A stretch of 64,000 nucleotides of DNA from Pohlia nutans (taxonomy: Eukaryota > Streptophyta > Bryopsida > Bryales > Mniaceae): the NCBI GenBank assembly GCA_022496805.1, contig CM040094.1:19739501-19803500 (forward strand), read 5' to 3'. Each line of letters starts with the position of its first letter. The stretch's first letter is position 1. Below the pieces are notes generated by a model. That model was given only the letters and a program-made list of their open reading frames with translations, was not told the origin of the DNA and searched no databases. Both the position numbers and the translations under genes were made by a program. Below, piece by piece: positions 1-11,435 of this stretch.

Positions 1-39
1 TCGGTAATTGCACACGGTTCATTCACACATCACTAAGCA

Positions 40-3000
40 ATGGCCAATGACCAACGTGAGGGTCACGTTCCGAATGCTAATGCTGGGCCTAGGAGGAACA
101 AGCCTAAGGGGGCCCCGCATGCGATCGATTACGCCGTATTGGACGACCCAACTATTCTAGCCGCACCACGATGAGAAGAAGTTAAGAACGAATATTGGTC
201 TGCCACGGATTGCAGAAATTATGTCAAACTGTCCCACATTGGTAAACTGTGGCCGAGGGATCAATTACCATTGATGGCAAAAACCTTTACTGCCAAACCA
301 AACTTGTGCAAAGATGATCATTTCCTTCACCGAGCGGAAGAGGTATGGAGGGCATTGTTTGGAGCTCGTTCGAAGTCAAAGGGAACATTCAACTACAACA
401 CACTGGCAATGGTCTATGTGGAATTAAGGTTGGAGCGCAAGGTGGATTGGAGTACATACCCTGCAATTAAATCGATGCCAATTCAGTTGGCAGACGGGCA
501 GCGAGATATTCCTGATTTGTATGATCTAGCATCTACAAGCACAAAAGAGATATTGGTCTCTTTAAAGAAAACGGGCACGTCGACTACAAGCAGCTCAGGT
601 CGAGACACTCGAGTGGAAGTCAAACCAAAGACCGCTAAATTACCAGTACTGCCTATGGCCGCTTTGGACAATTTGGATGCAAGTGTGGAAACCGAAGTCA
701 ATGCTGAACGGGAGGAAATAGAAGCCAAAGTTGAATGGGACTTAGAAGACAAAGTCGAAGATATTGCAACTTCTCCGTCTCGATCGGTATCGTGCAAGGA
801 GGGCGAGGAACTGTTGCCGCATAACCCATCCACGCTAATTCAGGCAACTACGGAATCAAAGGGGAAACAGAAGTTGAGGTCCGATACAATTACCACGGAG
901 GGCCGCCAAGAAAAGTATAACTTTGGAACGGACTGGGCGGTTCAGGTGGGAAAGGGCGGTCCAAGCAATCCAAGTTCCTCGACTCCGAGCGAGAAACGCG
1001 CATGTCCGGATGACACGGATACACTAATTCGGGATCCAAATGGACGTTGGGGAAATTGCGGGACTTGTGAGGCAAAGAGAATGCCTATTGAGGATCTAAT
1101 GATTTCGTACGGGCAGTTGGCGGAGAAAGTTCCCAAGGTGGATGAAATTGCAGAAGCAGAGCAGTGGGAACTGTCCGACGAGTTCCCCAACTTGGAAAGT
1201 GATCTAGGTTCATTGAAACTTCTTTCGAAGAACGTGTACGTGAACTTGGTAAAAGCCATGGACGTAACAACTTTCCTTCGTACAATCGCACCACAGCTCG
1301 CTAGAGATGTCCAATCAATTGAGAAAAAATTGGGCCGTTGGGGGCCAGTCATTGAAAAGGCGAAGCGTGTTGATGAGCTCACGAAGAGACTAAAAGAAAC
1401 AACGGAATGTGCAAGGAGATTTGAGCGCTTGGCGAGAGAAACCATAAAGCAACTGCAGTCGACCATCATAAAGAACCATTTGAAGACCCTGCATTTCCAG
1501 ATGATGAATTGGCAGTTGATAGAAGAAGTAGAGAAGCTGCGAGAAGAAACTACAAAGAAAGAAGCATTACCTCAAGAATCTCTCGTCCCTTCGGAGTAGC
1601 TCACTATTCCGTTGAATGCCAACACTTCGAACGCAGCAGTACTTGAAGAAACTCTTGCCCCATCGGACCAGTTGTCTCTTCCATTGGATGCGCAGGTTTT
1701 GGACGGAGTAGTACTTGAAGAAACTCTTTCCCCATCAGACCAATTGTCTCTTCCATTTGATGCCCATACTTCGGAAGAGACAGTGGTTGAAGATACTCTC
1801 GCTCCATCGCACCAGTTGCCCTTTTCTTTGGATGTCCAAACTTCAGACGAAACAGTGGTTAAAGATACTGTACCGCCATCGGAGCAGTTGCCCCTTCCTT
1901 TGGATGCCCAAACCTCCGACGGTGACCTCCACAATGAACAGGATCCTTCGAATTCGCTAGAGCGGCCAGGTGTAGCGGAGGTATTTGTGGAAGTTGAAAG
2001 GATGCAGGAAGAACCTTGGAAAAGGCCACCAACCGAAGCCGGTGAAGCCAGTAACCGTGAGATCGAGACGTTGAGACAACGATTGCATCAAGCAGAGATT
2101 GACAGGGATATAGCGAGGTGTGAATTACTTTTCTGGAAAAGTGACAAGGAGATGCCCATACCACCTCGTGAGCAAAGCTTGCCTTGATTGAGTTATGTCC
2201 ACCAATTAAAGGATGTGGATGAATTGGTCGCGCGTGAGTTGTATTTGATGTTCCAGTACGAGGAGAAAAAAAGTGGGAATCTCTCTTGTATGCTAGGAAG
2301 TTTGAAGAGGGTGCAAGAATTATTTGATCGACAAGCCGCGCTGCCTAGAGCACGTACAATGACTACGTTTACCATGTGGGGTGATGTTGACGTGATGATG
2401 ACACGGGCACATGGGATTTGTAGTTCTCTGGAAACAAACAACATGGATTGGGCTTCGGCGATCGAAGAAGGGTGGATGCCATATAACGTGTTTTCCTCGC
2501 ATTTGTTGGAGAAGGAGAAGACGGTGGTTCATACATGTAATCCAGCTCCCGACTTTCTGAAAGAGACATGTTGCTTGTGTCAATATGGGTTTGGTCCAGA
2601 AGGAGCGATCCAACTAGGACAATGTCAACATACCTTTCATATTAAGTGCGTTGCGGAACATTGCTTACGACGCTCTTGGTGTCCCCTGTGCAATGCTCCT
2701 ATACATGTCAGATTCTACGAAATGATGGGCCTTCGCGCCTTTATGCCATCCGGTCATGAATACAACCAGTGGAACCTTCCTCTGGACCAAAAACCGAAGA
2801 AGTTTCTAAACTACAAAAACTGGGGTCAACCATTGGTATGGGATGTTAACTTCGACTGCCATGACTTGTACCATTTGCACGCAGAAGGGTCTGAGGTAGA
2901 AGATTTTATGGACAAGGACAAACTTTTCTGGATGACCCGAGATTACGAGATCGAAGTGCGAGCACGTGCAATTGTGAACGAGGCGGACCGGGAGGTGTTT

Positions 3001-3594
3001 TGCCGCAACTTTGGGGGACATTGGAGCGTACATCACAAAAAGTTCTTCCGATTCCCAAAGAATGAAGTAAAAAAGAGAGATGATAACACGTGGTACGAGG
3101 CATCCAGTCCCGTCTTAGGAGAACAACACGGAACGTATGACCGTACGTTGATTGGCAGAGCTCTGGTCCTTTCAAAGTTGGAGGAGGCGGCTAGGCTTCG
3201 TGCCACAACGACCGAGGACATGTTCATTGATGACGAGAATTCCTATGCGGATGTTGCAGGTGCATTTGATAGGAGGATCAATGACGTCATTGAAATGTGG
3301 CGACGTCATATGTTGACATCGAACTGGTCAACGACATTTGGGGAAACTGAGCAAACTGTAACTCTTGTTGTCGGTCGTGTGGAGAAGTACATGGAGGTTT
3401 TTAAGGCAAGAGAGGTGGATATGGATCGTTCTCGCAAGGGGAAACGAAAGGCCGACGAGGATGACAATTGGGAACCATCTCAAGACAACGTTGAAAAGAA
3501 GCTTGCGATAGATTCAGAGGTTGAGGCAGGCGGTACAATCACTCATGACAGTCAGCGTAGACGTACTCGTTCGATGAATATTGATATTTCATGA
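40..3594 (+). pseudogene. Broken multidomain gene: WPRDQ-motif N-domain, coiled coil, 24-aa repeats, RING-H2
   Basis: A single reading frame runs from the ATG at 40 to the TGA at 3592-3594. It is interrupted only by TGA at 169-171, TAG at 1597-1599 and TGA at 2185-2187. The N-terminal part carries a VKLSHIGKLWPRDQ motif followed by VDWST and aligns almost without gaps to the gene at 39750. A charged coiled coil follows (about nt 1100-1560), then five 24-residue repeats. A C3H2C3 RING-H2 finger lies at about nt 2567-2700 (CCLC, 14 residues, CQHTFHIKC, ten residues, CPLC). A RING of this type recruits ubiquitin E2 enzymes, so the parent protein was probably an E3 ligase of a lineage-specific family; that role is inference. 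The TAG replaces the Gln codon found in the other repeat units, and the first TGA faces a Trp codon in the paralogue. This points to point-mutation decay. No intron with good sites removes the stops, but splicing around the first is not excluded. Its promoter lies mostly outside the window. Confidence 0.75.
1570..1929 (+). repeat. Five 72-bp coding tandem repeats
   Basis: Five consecutive 72-bp units (1570, 1642, 1714, 1786, 1858) encode 24-residue copies of roughly LEETLAPSDQLSLPLDAQ plus six variable residues. The frame is kept throughout. Unit 1 carries TAG where the other units have CAG or a similar Gln codon. The repeats link the coiled coil to the RING-bearing half of the broken gene. 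Confidence 0.85.
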
Positions 3595-3734
3595 CTGTTT
3601 TTTAGCCATTTGGCTACTATATGAATATATATAACTCTATTCACGTTTCCATTCTTGTTGACTTCCATGTAGAATACTTTTTCCACACTCGGTTTTCTTT
3701 CACTTCTCTATTTATACTTTTTACAAAACTCATA

Positions 3735-5331
3735 CAGTGACCTTCAAAAGTGTCCCAATGTTTCTGATTTGGAAGTTTGATGAGTCACCAAGTAGTGATT
3801 GCATGCTAGACTGACATGGCATCAATTTAGTTACATTCTATTATCAGTAAGGTAATTGAGGAGCAAGTCTTGCCACTTGTCTCTGCATGCATGTGCATGG
3901 ATTGAAGCTCTAGATATTTCCTCTTCATTGGGACAGTTTTGAAAGTCCATATGAGTGAATCTTGTGTGCATAGCAAATGAAGTGTACATGCATTATGAAT
4001 TGCTTGGTTTGTGTTCTGTTGTGTGTATTTGTTCTTCTTGTGTCATGTATTTGTTTTTTTTGTGTTTAACTTCACAAGTGAAAATGGTGAGACCATTGTC
4101 CCAGGGGAAGCAACAAAATGTACTCTCTTTGCTTCAAAAAGGTTGTAGTGTGAGAGAGATAGCAAAGTCTTTGCATGTTGGTAAATCAAGTGTACAGAGG
4201 CTCCGTAAGAAGCATTTTCCAAATGCAAAGCTTTCAGTTGGAGGTAGACCACGCAAGTTGACAAGTGCAATGGAGCGGTCTTGTATAACTAGTGTAACTA
4301 GAGGGAAGGTGTCTACTGCAAGAGAAGCTACTAAACAGGTGCAAGAAGTTTTTGGAGTACAAGTTAGTGAAGTTACTGTACGCCGTGGACTTTGTAGAGC
4401 AGGTTTGTAATTGCATGTGAAAGAAAAGAAACCACATTTGTCAAGCAATAATATTAGGGCTCGTTTAGAATTTGCCAGAAAATATCAGCACTGGACTATT
4501 GATGATTGGAATCACGTGATATTCTCAGATGAGACTAAAATTAATAGATTTTCTTCAGATGGGAGACTTTGGTGTTGGGTTTGTGATCCACAAGAACTTT
4601 CAGAGCGGATTGTTATTCCGACTGTTAAGCATGGTGGTGGTTCTGTGATGATATGGGGATGTATGTGTATACATGGACCTGGCATGATGTATAGAATTGA
4701 AGGTCGCCTCAATCAACACGGTTATCAAAAAATCTTGGAGGAGCATCTCTATGGTACAATTCAAAAATATAATTTAGACGTATCAAAAGTCATATTTCAA
4801 CAGGATAATGCACCTATACATAGCAGTAATAGTATGAAACAATGGTTTTCTAGGCAACCTTTTGGTGTCTTATCTTGGCCTGCTCAGTCTCCAGATTTGA
4901 ATCCTATAGAAAATCTATGGGCAATTTTGAAAAGGAGATAAAACCGATATGATACACCACCAAAAGGGATACTTGAATTATGGTCTCGTGTAGAAGAAAC
5001 CTTCCCTTCTATCACTGTTGATGATTGCAAGAGACTTATAGAATCCATGCCCAGACAAATAGCAGCTGTATTAAAATCCTAAGGAAAATGGACAAAGTGG
5101 TGAGGAATTTCCATGTTGGACCTTCAAAAGTGTCCCAATATACAGAGTAGCTTTAGGTTTTTTTCCCTTCTCATTGAGTGCTTCAATTTTGTTGGAATTT
5201 TTGTAAACAATTAGTACATTGTATGTACTCTTTCAATAAATTTACTACATTCCATTCCATGAATTTCTCTTACCTACATTGTTTTTTAAATGTAAAATGT
5301 ACAAACATTGGGACAGTTTTGAAGGTCACTG
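3735..5331 (+). mobile_element. Tc1/mariner element with TA target duplication
   Basis: Terminal inverted repeats start CAGTGACCTTCAAAA, differ at one position in the first 26 bases, and are flanked by TA on both sides (3733-3734 and 5332-5333). Length is 1597 bp, normal for Tc1-like elements. A second, oppositely oriented copy of the terminal sequence lies about 210 bp inside each end (3926-3948 and 5118-5140), so each end is itself an inverted pair. The transposase inside has two in-frame TAA codons, so the copy cannot act alone. The high identity of the ends suggests it is not very old. Confidence 0.93.
4084..5082 (+). pseudogene. Tc1-like DD34E transposase, two nonsense codons
   Basis: The frame starts MVRPLSQGKQQNVLSLLQKG, a helix-turn-helix DNA-binding region, with a second one (KLTSAMERSCITSVTRGK) behind it. 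The DDE catalytic domain follows: first Asp in FSDETK, second Asp in QQDNAPIH, Glu in NPIENLW. Exactly 34 residues lie between the second Asp and the Glu, so it is a DD34E enzyme. The sequence ends normally at TAA 5080-5082. TAA codons at 4408-4410 and 4939-4941 break it; the second is just after LKRR, where relatives continue with a residue plus NRY. The frame is otherwise intact, so few mutations separate it from an active gene. It cuts and pastes DNA at TA sites by recognising the element ends. Confidence 0.93.
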
Positions 5332-5758
5332 TAATAATAGAGATGTGGCATGACAATTTTTTCATTTCAAGGACTCCTACAAATGCAATTTATTTTTTAT
5401 CGTGTTATAATTTTAAAAAAGAAACTGGGACAGCAGTGTAGGCATTTAGAAGTTTACCTAGTCAAAGTAGCTGATCAGAAGATGTAATGAAGGAAGGATT
5501 CTTCCTCCAAGCCAATTTTTTTTTTCACTGCCGCCGTCCGATGCCTGCCGTCCGCTTCTCGCCGTCCGCTCCGGGGCCCAAAAGGCCGTCCGCTTGACGG
5601 TGTCCGATCCGCCGTCCGATACAGCCGTCCGATTTGTCCGTTCGGACCGCCGATAGTCAGATTTCATGACGTTGTTCAACTCAACTACTTCCCAGAACGG
5701 ATTAAATGCCATGAGGAATCCAATGATCGTGATTAAGTGAGCCAAAGACTCCTATTAA
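5332..5758. repeat. CGTCCG-motif array (about 5525-5655) with AT-rich flanks
   Basis: Within this stretch, 5525-5655 holds about eight GTCCGAT/GTCCGCT motifs in one orientation, spaced 10-25 bp. The motif and the words between copies (gatgcctgcc) match the arrays at 8.1 kb and 39.2 kb. No TATA box or ORF follows; a TTAA MITE starts 100 bp downstream. I read it as an orphan fragment of the promoter-type module seen upstream of the genes at 39.75 and 44.3 kb. Confidence 0.7.
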
Positions 5759-6261
5759 CCCCTAAACGTTCGAACCCTTTTCAGATTTGGCCGTTTTTCA
5801 AAAATGCATTATAAAATGCAACTAAGAGGGATATTTTCAACTCGATGAATGAATAAAAGTTGTACATCATGAATGTTAGATTCTATCTATACGGTTGGAT
5901 TTGCAATTGCTATCACCAATTTTTGTGTATTAATTTTCAAACTTCAAATTTAGAGCTCTTTTGGAATATGATTACAAATAAGATATTGGCAATCTAATAA
6001 TGAAATCTTTTGTGATGGGTTGAAATGTAATGCTTTAAGTGTAGTGATTTTTGGAGATTTTTTGGTTACTTAATTTTAGTAATTCACTTTCTCAAGAGCA
6101 CTTTTAGACTAAAATCTTCGAAATTTTGGGTGGAACACTACAACATGACATGAGGCATAAAAATTTCACAAATCATCCCCTCTCTAAAGTGCATGATGGA
6201 TGAAAAATCGGAGTTCAAATCCGTACATCATGCAAAATATGCATAATTGGGCCGTTAGGGG
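5759..6261. mobile_element. TTAA-flanked MITE (piggyBac-like ends)
   Basis: Starts CCCCTAAACG after TTAA (5755-5758) and ends CCGTTAGGGG before TTAA (6262-6265). It is 503 bp, AT-rich, with no coding potential. Internal sequence is shared, in the opposite orientation, with the element at 43221-43789. A TTAA target duplication plus ends beginning with C-runs is the hallmark of the piggyBac superfamily; no transposase of that family is present in the window. Confidence 0.75.
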
Positions 6262-6265
6262 TTAA

Positions 6266-6794
6266 CCCTTTGAGGACAATGCAACATGTTGGTATGGTGA
6301 AATCGATCACAGGATTTGCATATTTGAAATATCACATTGGGTGATTTATAATTTTGCATTCCTAGTCATTAGCAGTATGAAGGTATAATAAAAGTTTCAA
6401 CATGATTGGAAGATATTTTGAATATTTACAAATTTTATTATGTAAACACGACAAAATTTCAAAATAAATATACTTTTGTCAAATTTAATATCAAGTTTTT
6501 TATTTAAGGTAGATAAAAGTTACATTTACATATAGTAAAGGTATGAAAGCAAAAGATATAAAAGAGTCCTATGATTCGAGCATTATTAGAAAGCCCTTTG
6601 TATTTAGGACACTCCAATTTCAAATTTCTCAACGTTGGAATAACTTCAATAGATTTTCTACTTTCCAATCCCAACGGTCAAAAGATGTATCATAACTTAA
6701 CTTAAACATCTAACGAAAACTCCAACTACATAAAAGCTAAAACGCTAGATTTTAAGGACGTTGGACCAAAAATCAAGCATAATATGCTTCATTG
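6266..6794 (-). mobile_element. TTAA-type MITE, family A, reverse copy
   Basis: Begins CCCTTTGAGGAC directly after the TTAA shared with the previous element and ends near ...GGGCACTTAGG. It is the reverse complement of the family at 8342-8869 and 9196-9731 (shared runs around the AACGGTCAAAAGATG and ATAATATGCTT words). The right-hand target site is eroded to TTAC. No coding content. Confidence 0.6.
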
Positions 6795-7130
6795 GGCACT
6801 TAGGTTACACATATGAATTTTAGATTCAATCCATACTTTAAGATCAACGGTTATGAATACCAATAAAGTTGTATGAATATAAAATGACTTGGGATTCAAA
6901 AAGAAGTGAATTTCAATGGTTGAGATCATATATGAATAGTCACTAACTGAAGTCATTTTAACAAATGTTGCCACACAACAATGTAACATGCATGACTTAC
7001 TGTTAAGAGTCCCAAAATGTAAAACCACCAACCTTTTACACAATAAACAATAACATGGCACCAAGATCGTTCCATTTTGAAACTATTTCATTTTTGCTGA
7101 TAACAAATTTCAGAGGATATTACGGGCTCC

Positions 7131-7235
7131 ATTATTCAAAGAAGATGATTCATACATTCGCACATGCGTACACAATATATTTATATTCTGTTCATATAAA
7201 TTTATGTATACATAAAAATACATGTGCATATATAC

Positions 7236-7284
<49 letters not shown>

Positions 7285-8085
7285 TAGATAGATATATAGA
7301 TATAAAGATGGATGTGTCGACCATTTATAGATGTACATATTAATATAAACCCTAAACATGCATGCACATACGCATACAATAAGATTTATTTATATGTATG
7401 TAAATATAAAGGTACATACATGTGCATTCAATATGTTCAACTATAATTTAATTTCATATATACTATTCATATGAACATGCATACAATAGGTTCAAATCTA
7501 ATTTAATTTCAAGTTTTCCCCTCTAACTAGGTTTGTAAAATATAAATTGTTACAGATATTGTGTGATAATTTGATTATGAATATTGACGTGGTCTTTCCC
7601 TCTTAAATTATGTTTGTGAATTCATTGAATGAAGTCACTCTAGTAGGTTCGAAGTAATGTATGCATAAAAAAATGCTAACTCTTATGGAATTCAAATTGG
7701 AACGCAATGCTTCATTCTATTGCCTTTACATTTGAATATTTTGCCTATTTATTCAATTGGAAAGTAATTACAAGTCAAGTCATGAAATTGACCAAAAGTG
7801 AGAGGGAGAATGAACAAAGGAAGAAAGGGAGAAGGGTAAGGTGGGGGGGGGGGGGGGGGGCGGAGTTAGTTAACAATGGAGAGGTAAGAGACATCATGAA
7901 AGAGGTGGTCCGGACCGCTCTCCTAGAAGTGAAGCACTACAAGAATTCAATGCGAAGGACAATAAATGTTGGAACATTCTTTGACCGTACTCAAAATAGT
8001 CCTCGAAGTCCGCGAGGATTCTTGAAGTGCGTGTAGACCCAAGGAGTTGGGCTGGAGGAGGAGGAAGGGAGAGCAATGAAACACC
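7131..8085. repeat. Dispersed repeat block, copy A
   Basis: About 950 bp closely similar to 9843-10592. Shared features are a TA-rich part with CACATG.GTACACAATATATT, then a purine-rich stretch with a poly-G run (18 G at 7843-7860; 12 G in copy B), then a conserved 200-bp tail ending GTGCGTGTAGACCCAAGG. The short ORFs in it are kept by the repeat, not by a recognised protein family. It ends against the CGTCCG module at 8085. Confidence 0.75.
7237..7300. repeat. (TA)n / (GATA)n microsatellite
   Basis: Uninterrupted TA dinucleotides from about 7237 to 7282, followed by a few GATA units. The apparent ORFs across it are low-complexity Tyr/Ile strings. Confidence 0.95.
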
Positions 8086-8337
8086 AAAACTCAATACTTT
8101 GGAGAACCCCCTGGGCTGCTCGCGCACGCCGTCCGATGCCTGCGTCCGATGCCTGCCGTCCGCACTGCCGTCCGATCCGGCGTCCTCTGTGCCGTCCGAT
8201 CAGGCGTCCGCTTTGTTGTCCGATCCGAGGGTTTCGTCCGATGGATCCTGTCCGTCCGATCAGCGCGCTCCATTTCATTCAGTTCGTCCGATCTCGTCGT
8301 CTAAAACCGCTGTCCGAGGTGCTTCTGCAGATGGCCC
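8085..8337 (+). repeat. CGTCCG-motif module cut by a MITE
   Basis: The lead-in AAACTCAATACTTTGGAG and the next 40 bases (CTGGGCTGCT.GCGCACGCCG) are nearly the same as at 39139-39185, followed by about ten GTCCGAT/GTCCGCT motifs in the same orientation. The array stops 8 bp before a TTAA MITE (8338). It is therefore a truncated sibling of the intact promoter module at 39.1 kb; no TATA box or gene remains here. Confidence 0.75.
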
Positions 8338-8341
8338 TTAA

Positions 8342-8869
8342 CCCCTAAAGGACCATATTATGCTTGTTTTTTGGTCAAACGCCCCAAGAATCAAGTGTTT
8401 TAACTTTATTGTAGTTGGTGATTTCATTAGATGTTTAAGTTAAGTTATGATACATCTTTTCACCGTTGGGATTGGAGAATAGACTTCATTTGTAGATTTT
8501 CCACCGTCGAGAAATTAGAATTTTGAGTGTCCAAAATACAAAGGGATTTCTAAACATGCTCATATCATAGGTCTCTTTTAATTTCTTCATTTTCAGTATT
8601 TTACTCCTTGTAAATATGACTTTTATGTACCTTCAATATAATTTTTGATATTAAATTTGACAAAACTATATGTATTTTGAATTTTTCCCTTGTTTACATA
8701 ATAAAAATTGTAAATATTCAAAATATTTTCGAATCATTTTGAAAATTTTGCCATACCTTCATAATTTTTATGATTCTCTATGAAAAATCATAAATCATAC
8801 AATTTGATATTTCAAGTATGCAAATTATAGTGCTTTGACTTTTTCAAAAGAGGTGAGGACCTTTAGGGG
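8342..8869 (+). mobile_element. TTAA-type MITE, family A
   Basis: TTAA 8338-8341, then CCCCTAAAGGACC; the right end reads GGACCTTTAGGGG followed by TAAA, an eroded TTAA. The terminal inverted repeat is about 13-16 bp. The 528-bp AT-rich interior matches 9196-9731, the reverse of 6266-6794, and the fragment around 46195-47035. Confidence 0.75.
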
Positions 8870-9191
8870 TAAACCCTTTGACACTCGCCTTCATATTCTA
8901 AATATTGGATGGTTGCTCATGCGTACATCCGTCACATACGGCGACTTCGTACAATAATTAAAATTTGTGATTGTCCATGGTCCATTAAAATATGAATTCC
9001 TTCAACTATTTAACCTGCATAATTTTAAAAAGTTCATTTTCTATTAGAAAATACATAACACTTTAGGACTAATTGGATACATACAAATTCGTGCGTGTGT
9101 AAACTTTAATTAAAAAAATAAACCAATCCGAAAGGTAAAATTTATATAAAAGTGTATGTTGATTGTTGTGAAAAGCAACATTAAACCAACA
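8870..9191. other. AT-rich spacer, nothing recognised
   Basis: About 320 bp between two MITEs. I see no ORF of note, RNA motif or repeat termini. Confidence 0.6.
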
Positions 9192-9195
9192 TTAA

Positions 9196-9731
9196 CCCCA
9201 AAATGCCCAATCAATCATATTATGCTTGTTTTTTGATCAAACGCCCCAAAAATCAAGTGTTTTAACTTTATTGTAGTTGGTGTTATCATTAGATGTTTAA
9301 ATTAAGTTATGGTACATCTTTTGACCGTTGGGATTGGAGAATAGACTTCATTTGAAGATATTTCACCGTCGTGAAATTTGAATTTCGAGTGTTCAAAATG
9401 CAAAGGGATTACTAAAGATGCTTCTATCATATGTCACTTTTAATTTCTTCACTTTCAGTCTTTTACTCCTTGTAAATAGAACTTTTATGTACCTTAAATA
9501 TAATTTCTGATATTAAATTTGACAAAACTATATTTATTTTGAATTTTTCCCTTGTTTACATAATAAAATTTGTAAATATTCAAAATATTTTCGAATCATG
9601 TTGAGAATTTTGCCATATCTTCATATTGTTAATGACTGTTTATGAAAAAATATAAATCATACAATGTGATATTTGAAGTATGCAAATTATAGTGCTTCGA
9701 CTTTTAGAAAAGAGGTGAGGACCTTTAGGGG
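9196..9731 (+). mobile_element. TTAA-type MITE, family A
   Basis: Flanked by TTAA at 9192-9195 and 9732-9735. The right end GGACCTTTAGGGG is intact; the left end (CCCCAAAATGCC) has drifted. The 536-bp interior is very similar to the element at 8342-8869. No coding content. Confidence 0.78.
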
Positions 9732-9842
9732 TTAAGATAGATAGAAGTAGTTTGATCGATCACAGGATTTCTCCGCCAATGCCTAACGTTTACAATTTCC
9801 TTGATAACAAATAAGATCCTATTTTGTGATTTTGTCCATAGA

Positions 9843-10592
9843 ATATTATTCATCCAATCGCACATGTGTACACAATATATTTATATCGTGGATATGTAAA
9901 TCTATATAAACATAGAAATACACGAGCATAAATATATACATATACACATATGTATGTATGGATATATGTATGTATGTATATGTAAATATGTGGGTGGATA
10001 TTTGTATGTACATATACATGGAAGCACTTACGAATATACATGCACTACAAACATGTCTTCCATGATATTGCACCATCATGAAAATGGCATGCCACATGTG
10101 TTTTATATTACCAATTGGCATATATTATTATTCCAAGCTTACTAGAGATGATAATATGCCTTGCACGACGTTCTACCATCATGTATACTTGCATGCACAT
10201 ACGCACACACATACACGATAACTTATGGAATTCGAAGTGGAATTCATATTTTGAATATTTCGCTTCTTTATTCAATTGGTAAGTAATTACAAGTCAAGTC
10301 ATGAAATTGACCAAAAGTGGGAGGAAGAACGAACAAAGGAGGAAAGGGAGAAGGGCAAGGTGGGGGGGGGGGGAGTTAGCTAACAATGGAGAGGTAAGAG
10401 CCATCATGAAAGAGGTGGGACGGACCGCTTTCCTAGAAGTGAAGCACTACAAGAATTCAATGCGAAGCACAATAAATGTTGGAACATTCTTTGACCGTAC
10501 TCAAAATAGTCCTCGAAGTCCGCGAGGATTCTTGAAGTGCGTGTAGACCCAAGGAGTTGGGCTGGAGGAGGAAGAAGGGAGAGAAACACCAA
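9843..10592. repeat. Dispersed repeat block, copy B
   Basis: Second copy of the block at 7131-8085, shorter, with a 12-G run at 10362-10373. The last 230 bp are nearly identical in both copies, so the ORFs of about 80 residues found in both are a by-product of the duplication. Confidence 0.75.
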
Positions 10593-10815
10593 AAAACATC
10601 ATATTCATTAAAATGAGAGAAGGGGAACCTCTCAAAATAGTATTATGAGAATTCAAGTGGATGTATGGGAGTTTAGGGTTAATATAATTAGTAAATGGAA
10701 CTTGAAGTTTTCATTAAATTGAGAGTTTTATATAGAAGAAGACATTTTGATTGTCAAACTTTTGATTTTTGATTGCAAATCTCGTGTACAAGGTCTAAAT
10801 TATTCGTGTACCGGA

Positions 10816-11030
10816 CACCAAGTCATGAGCTCAGTGGTTGGTTGTAAGGGGGTGTTTATCTCATGTAGGTGGTCCGGGTTCGATTCCCGCGGGACTCGTT
10901 TGAGCGGCTATGAGATATACATGACTTGGTGCTACTAAGTGAGCTTTGGCAGGCAGGAAAGTTGTAACAACCAACCAGCCCCGTACCCTATACTGTGACA
11001 AGTGCTTGACGCGCTAACAAAAAAACAATA
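10816..11030 (+). mobile_element. tRNA-derived SINE
   Basis: An A-box-like AGCTCAGTGGTTGG (10828-10841) and a perfect B-box GGGTTCGATTCCCGC (10876-10890) are spaced as in a tRNA gene and define an internal Pol III promoter. A non-tRNA body and an A-rich tail (near 11017-11030) follow, the build of a short interspersed element. A 12-bp perfect inverted repeat (CACCAAGTCATG at 10816-10827, CATGACTTGGTG at 10920-10931) encloses the tRNA-like part in place of a normal acceptor stem. It is not a functional tRNA gene because no 7-bp acceptor stem is formed. I could not define target duplications. Confidence 0.75.
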
Positions 11031-11435
11031 AATAGTGGTCCTAACCACTACCAATTTTTTTTATAATTCAAAAGTATTATGCAATCAAACATACACCGAA
11101 AATAAATCATTTAAAGAAGTTAACAAAAACAAATGCACATGTACAATGAAACAATGAATATATTAACGCGATACGTAGAATGTAGTTGAATATTAAAAAC
11201 AAACCAAATACAATAGAATAGAAAAGCAGGGTTCAAACAAATACCATCAAACTATTACACGTAACTTCTATACTACTGAATTTTGCAACACACAAAACTA
11301 ACACGTCTACTCTCAAGTAGATACATAAATTCCTTTGGAATTGGGCCAAAGATCATCTACGCAAGCAATGAAGACATATACATCACTATATAGATGAAGA
11401 AATACTCAAATATGTCACCAATACATGAAAGATGT
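11031..11435 (-). other. 3' flank / presumed 3' UTR of the DUF7869-type gene
   Basis: AT-rich DNA downstream (minus strand) of the stop at 11436. Nothing else is recognised in it. Confidence 0.4.

Noticed and set aside
8027..8348. Protein-coding gene with Arg/Pro/Ser repeats
   Set aside because: The repetitive peptides come from translating the CGTCCGAT array in all frames; the same occurs at 39.2, 43.9 and 47.1 kb.
10816..10931. Functional tRNA gene
   Set aside because: A and B boxes are good, but there is no 7-bp acceptor stem or plausible anticodon arm. It is the head of a SINE.
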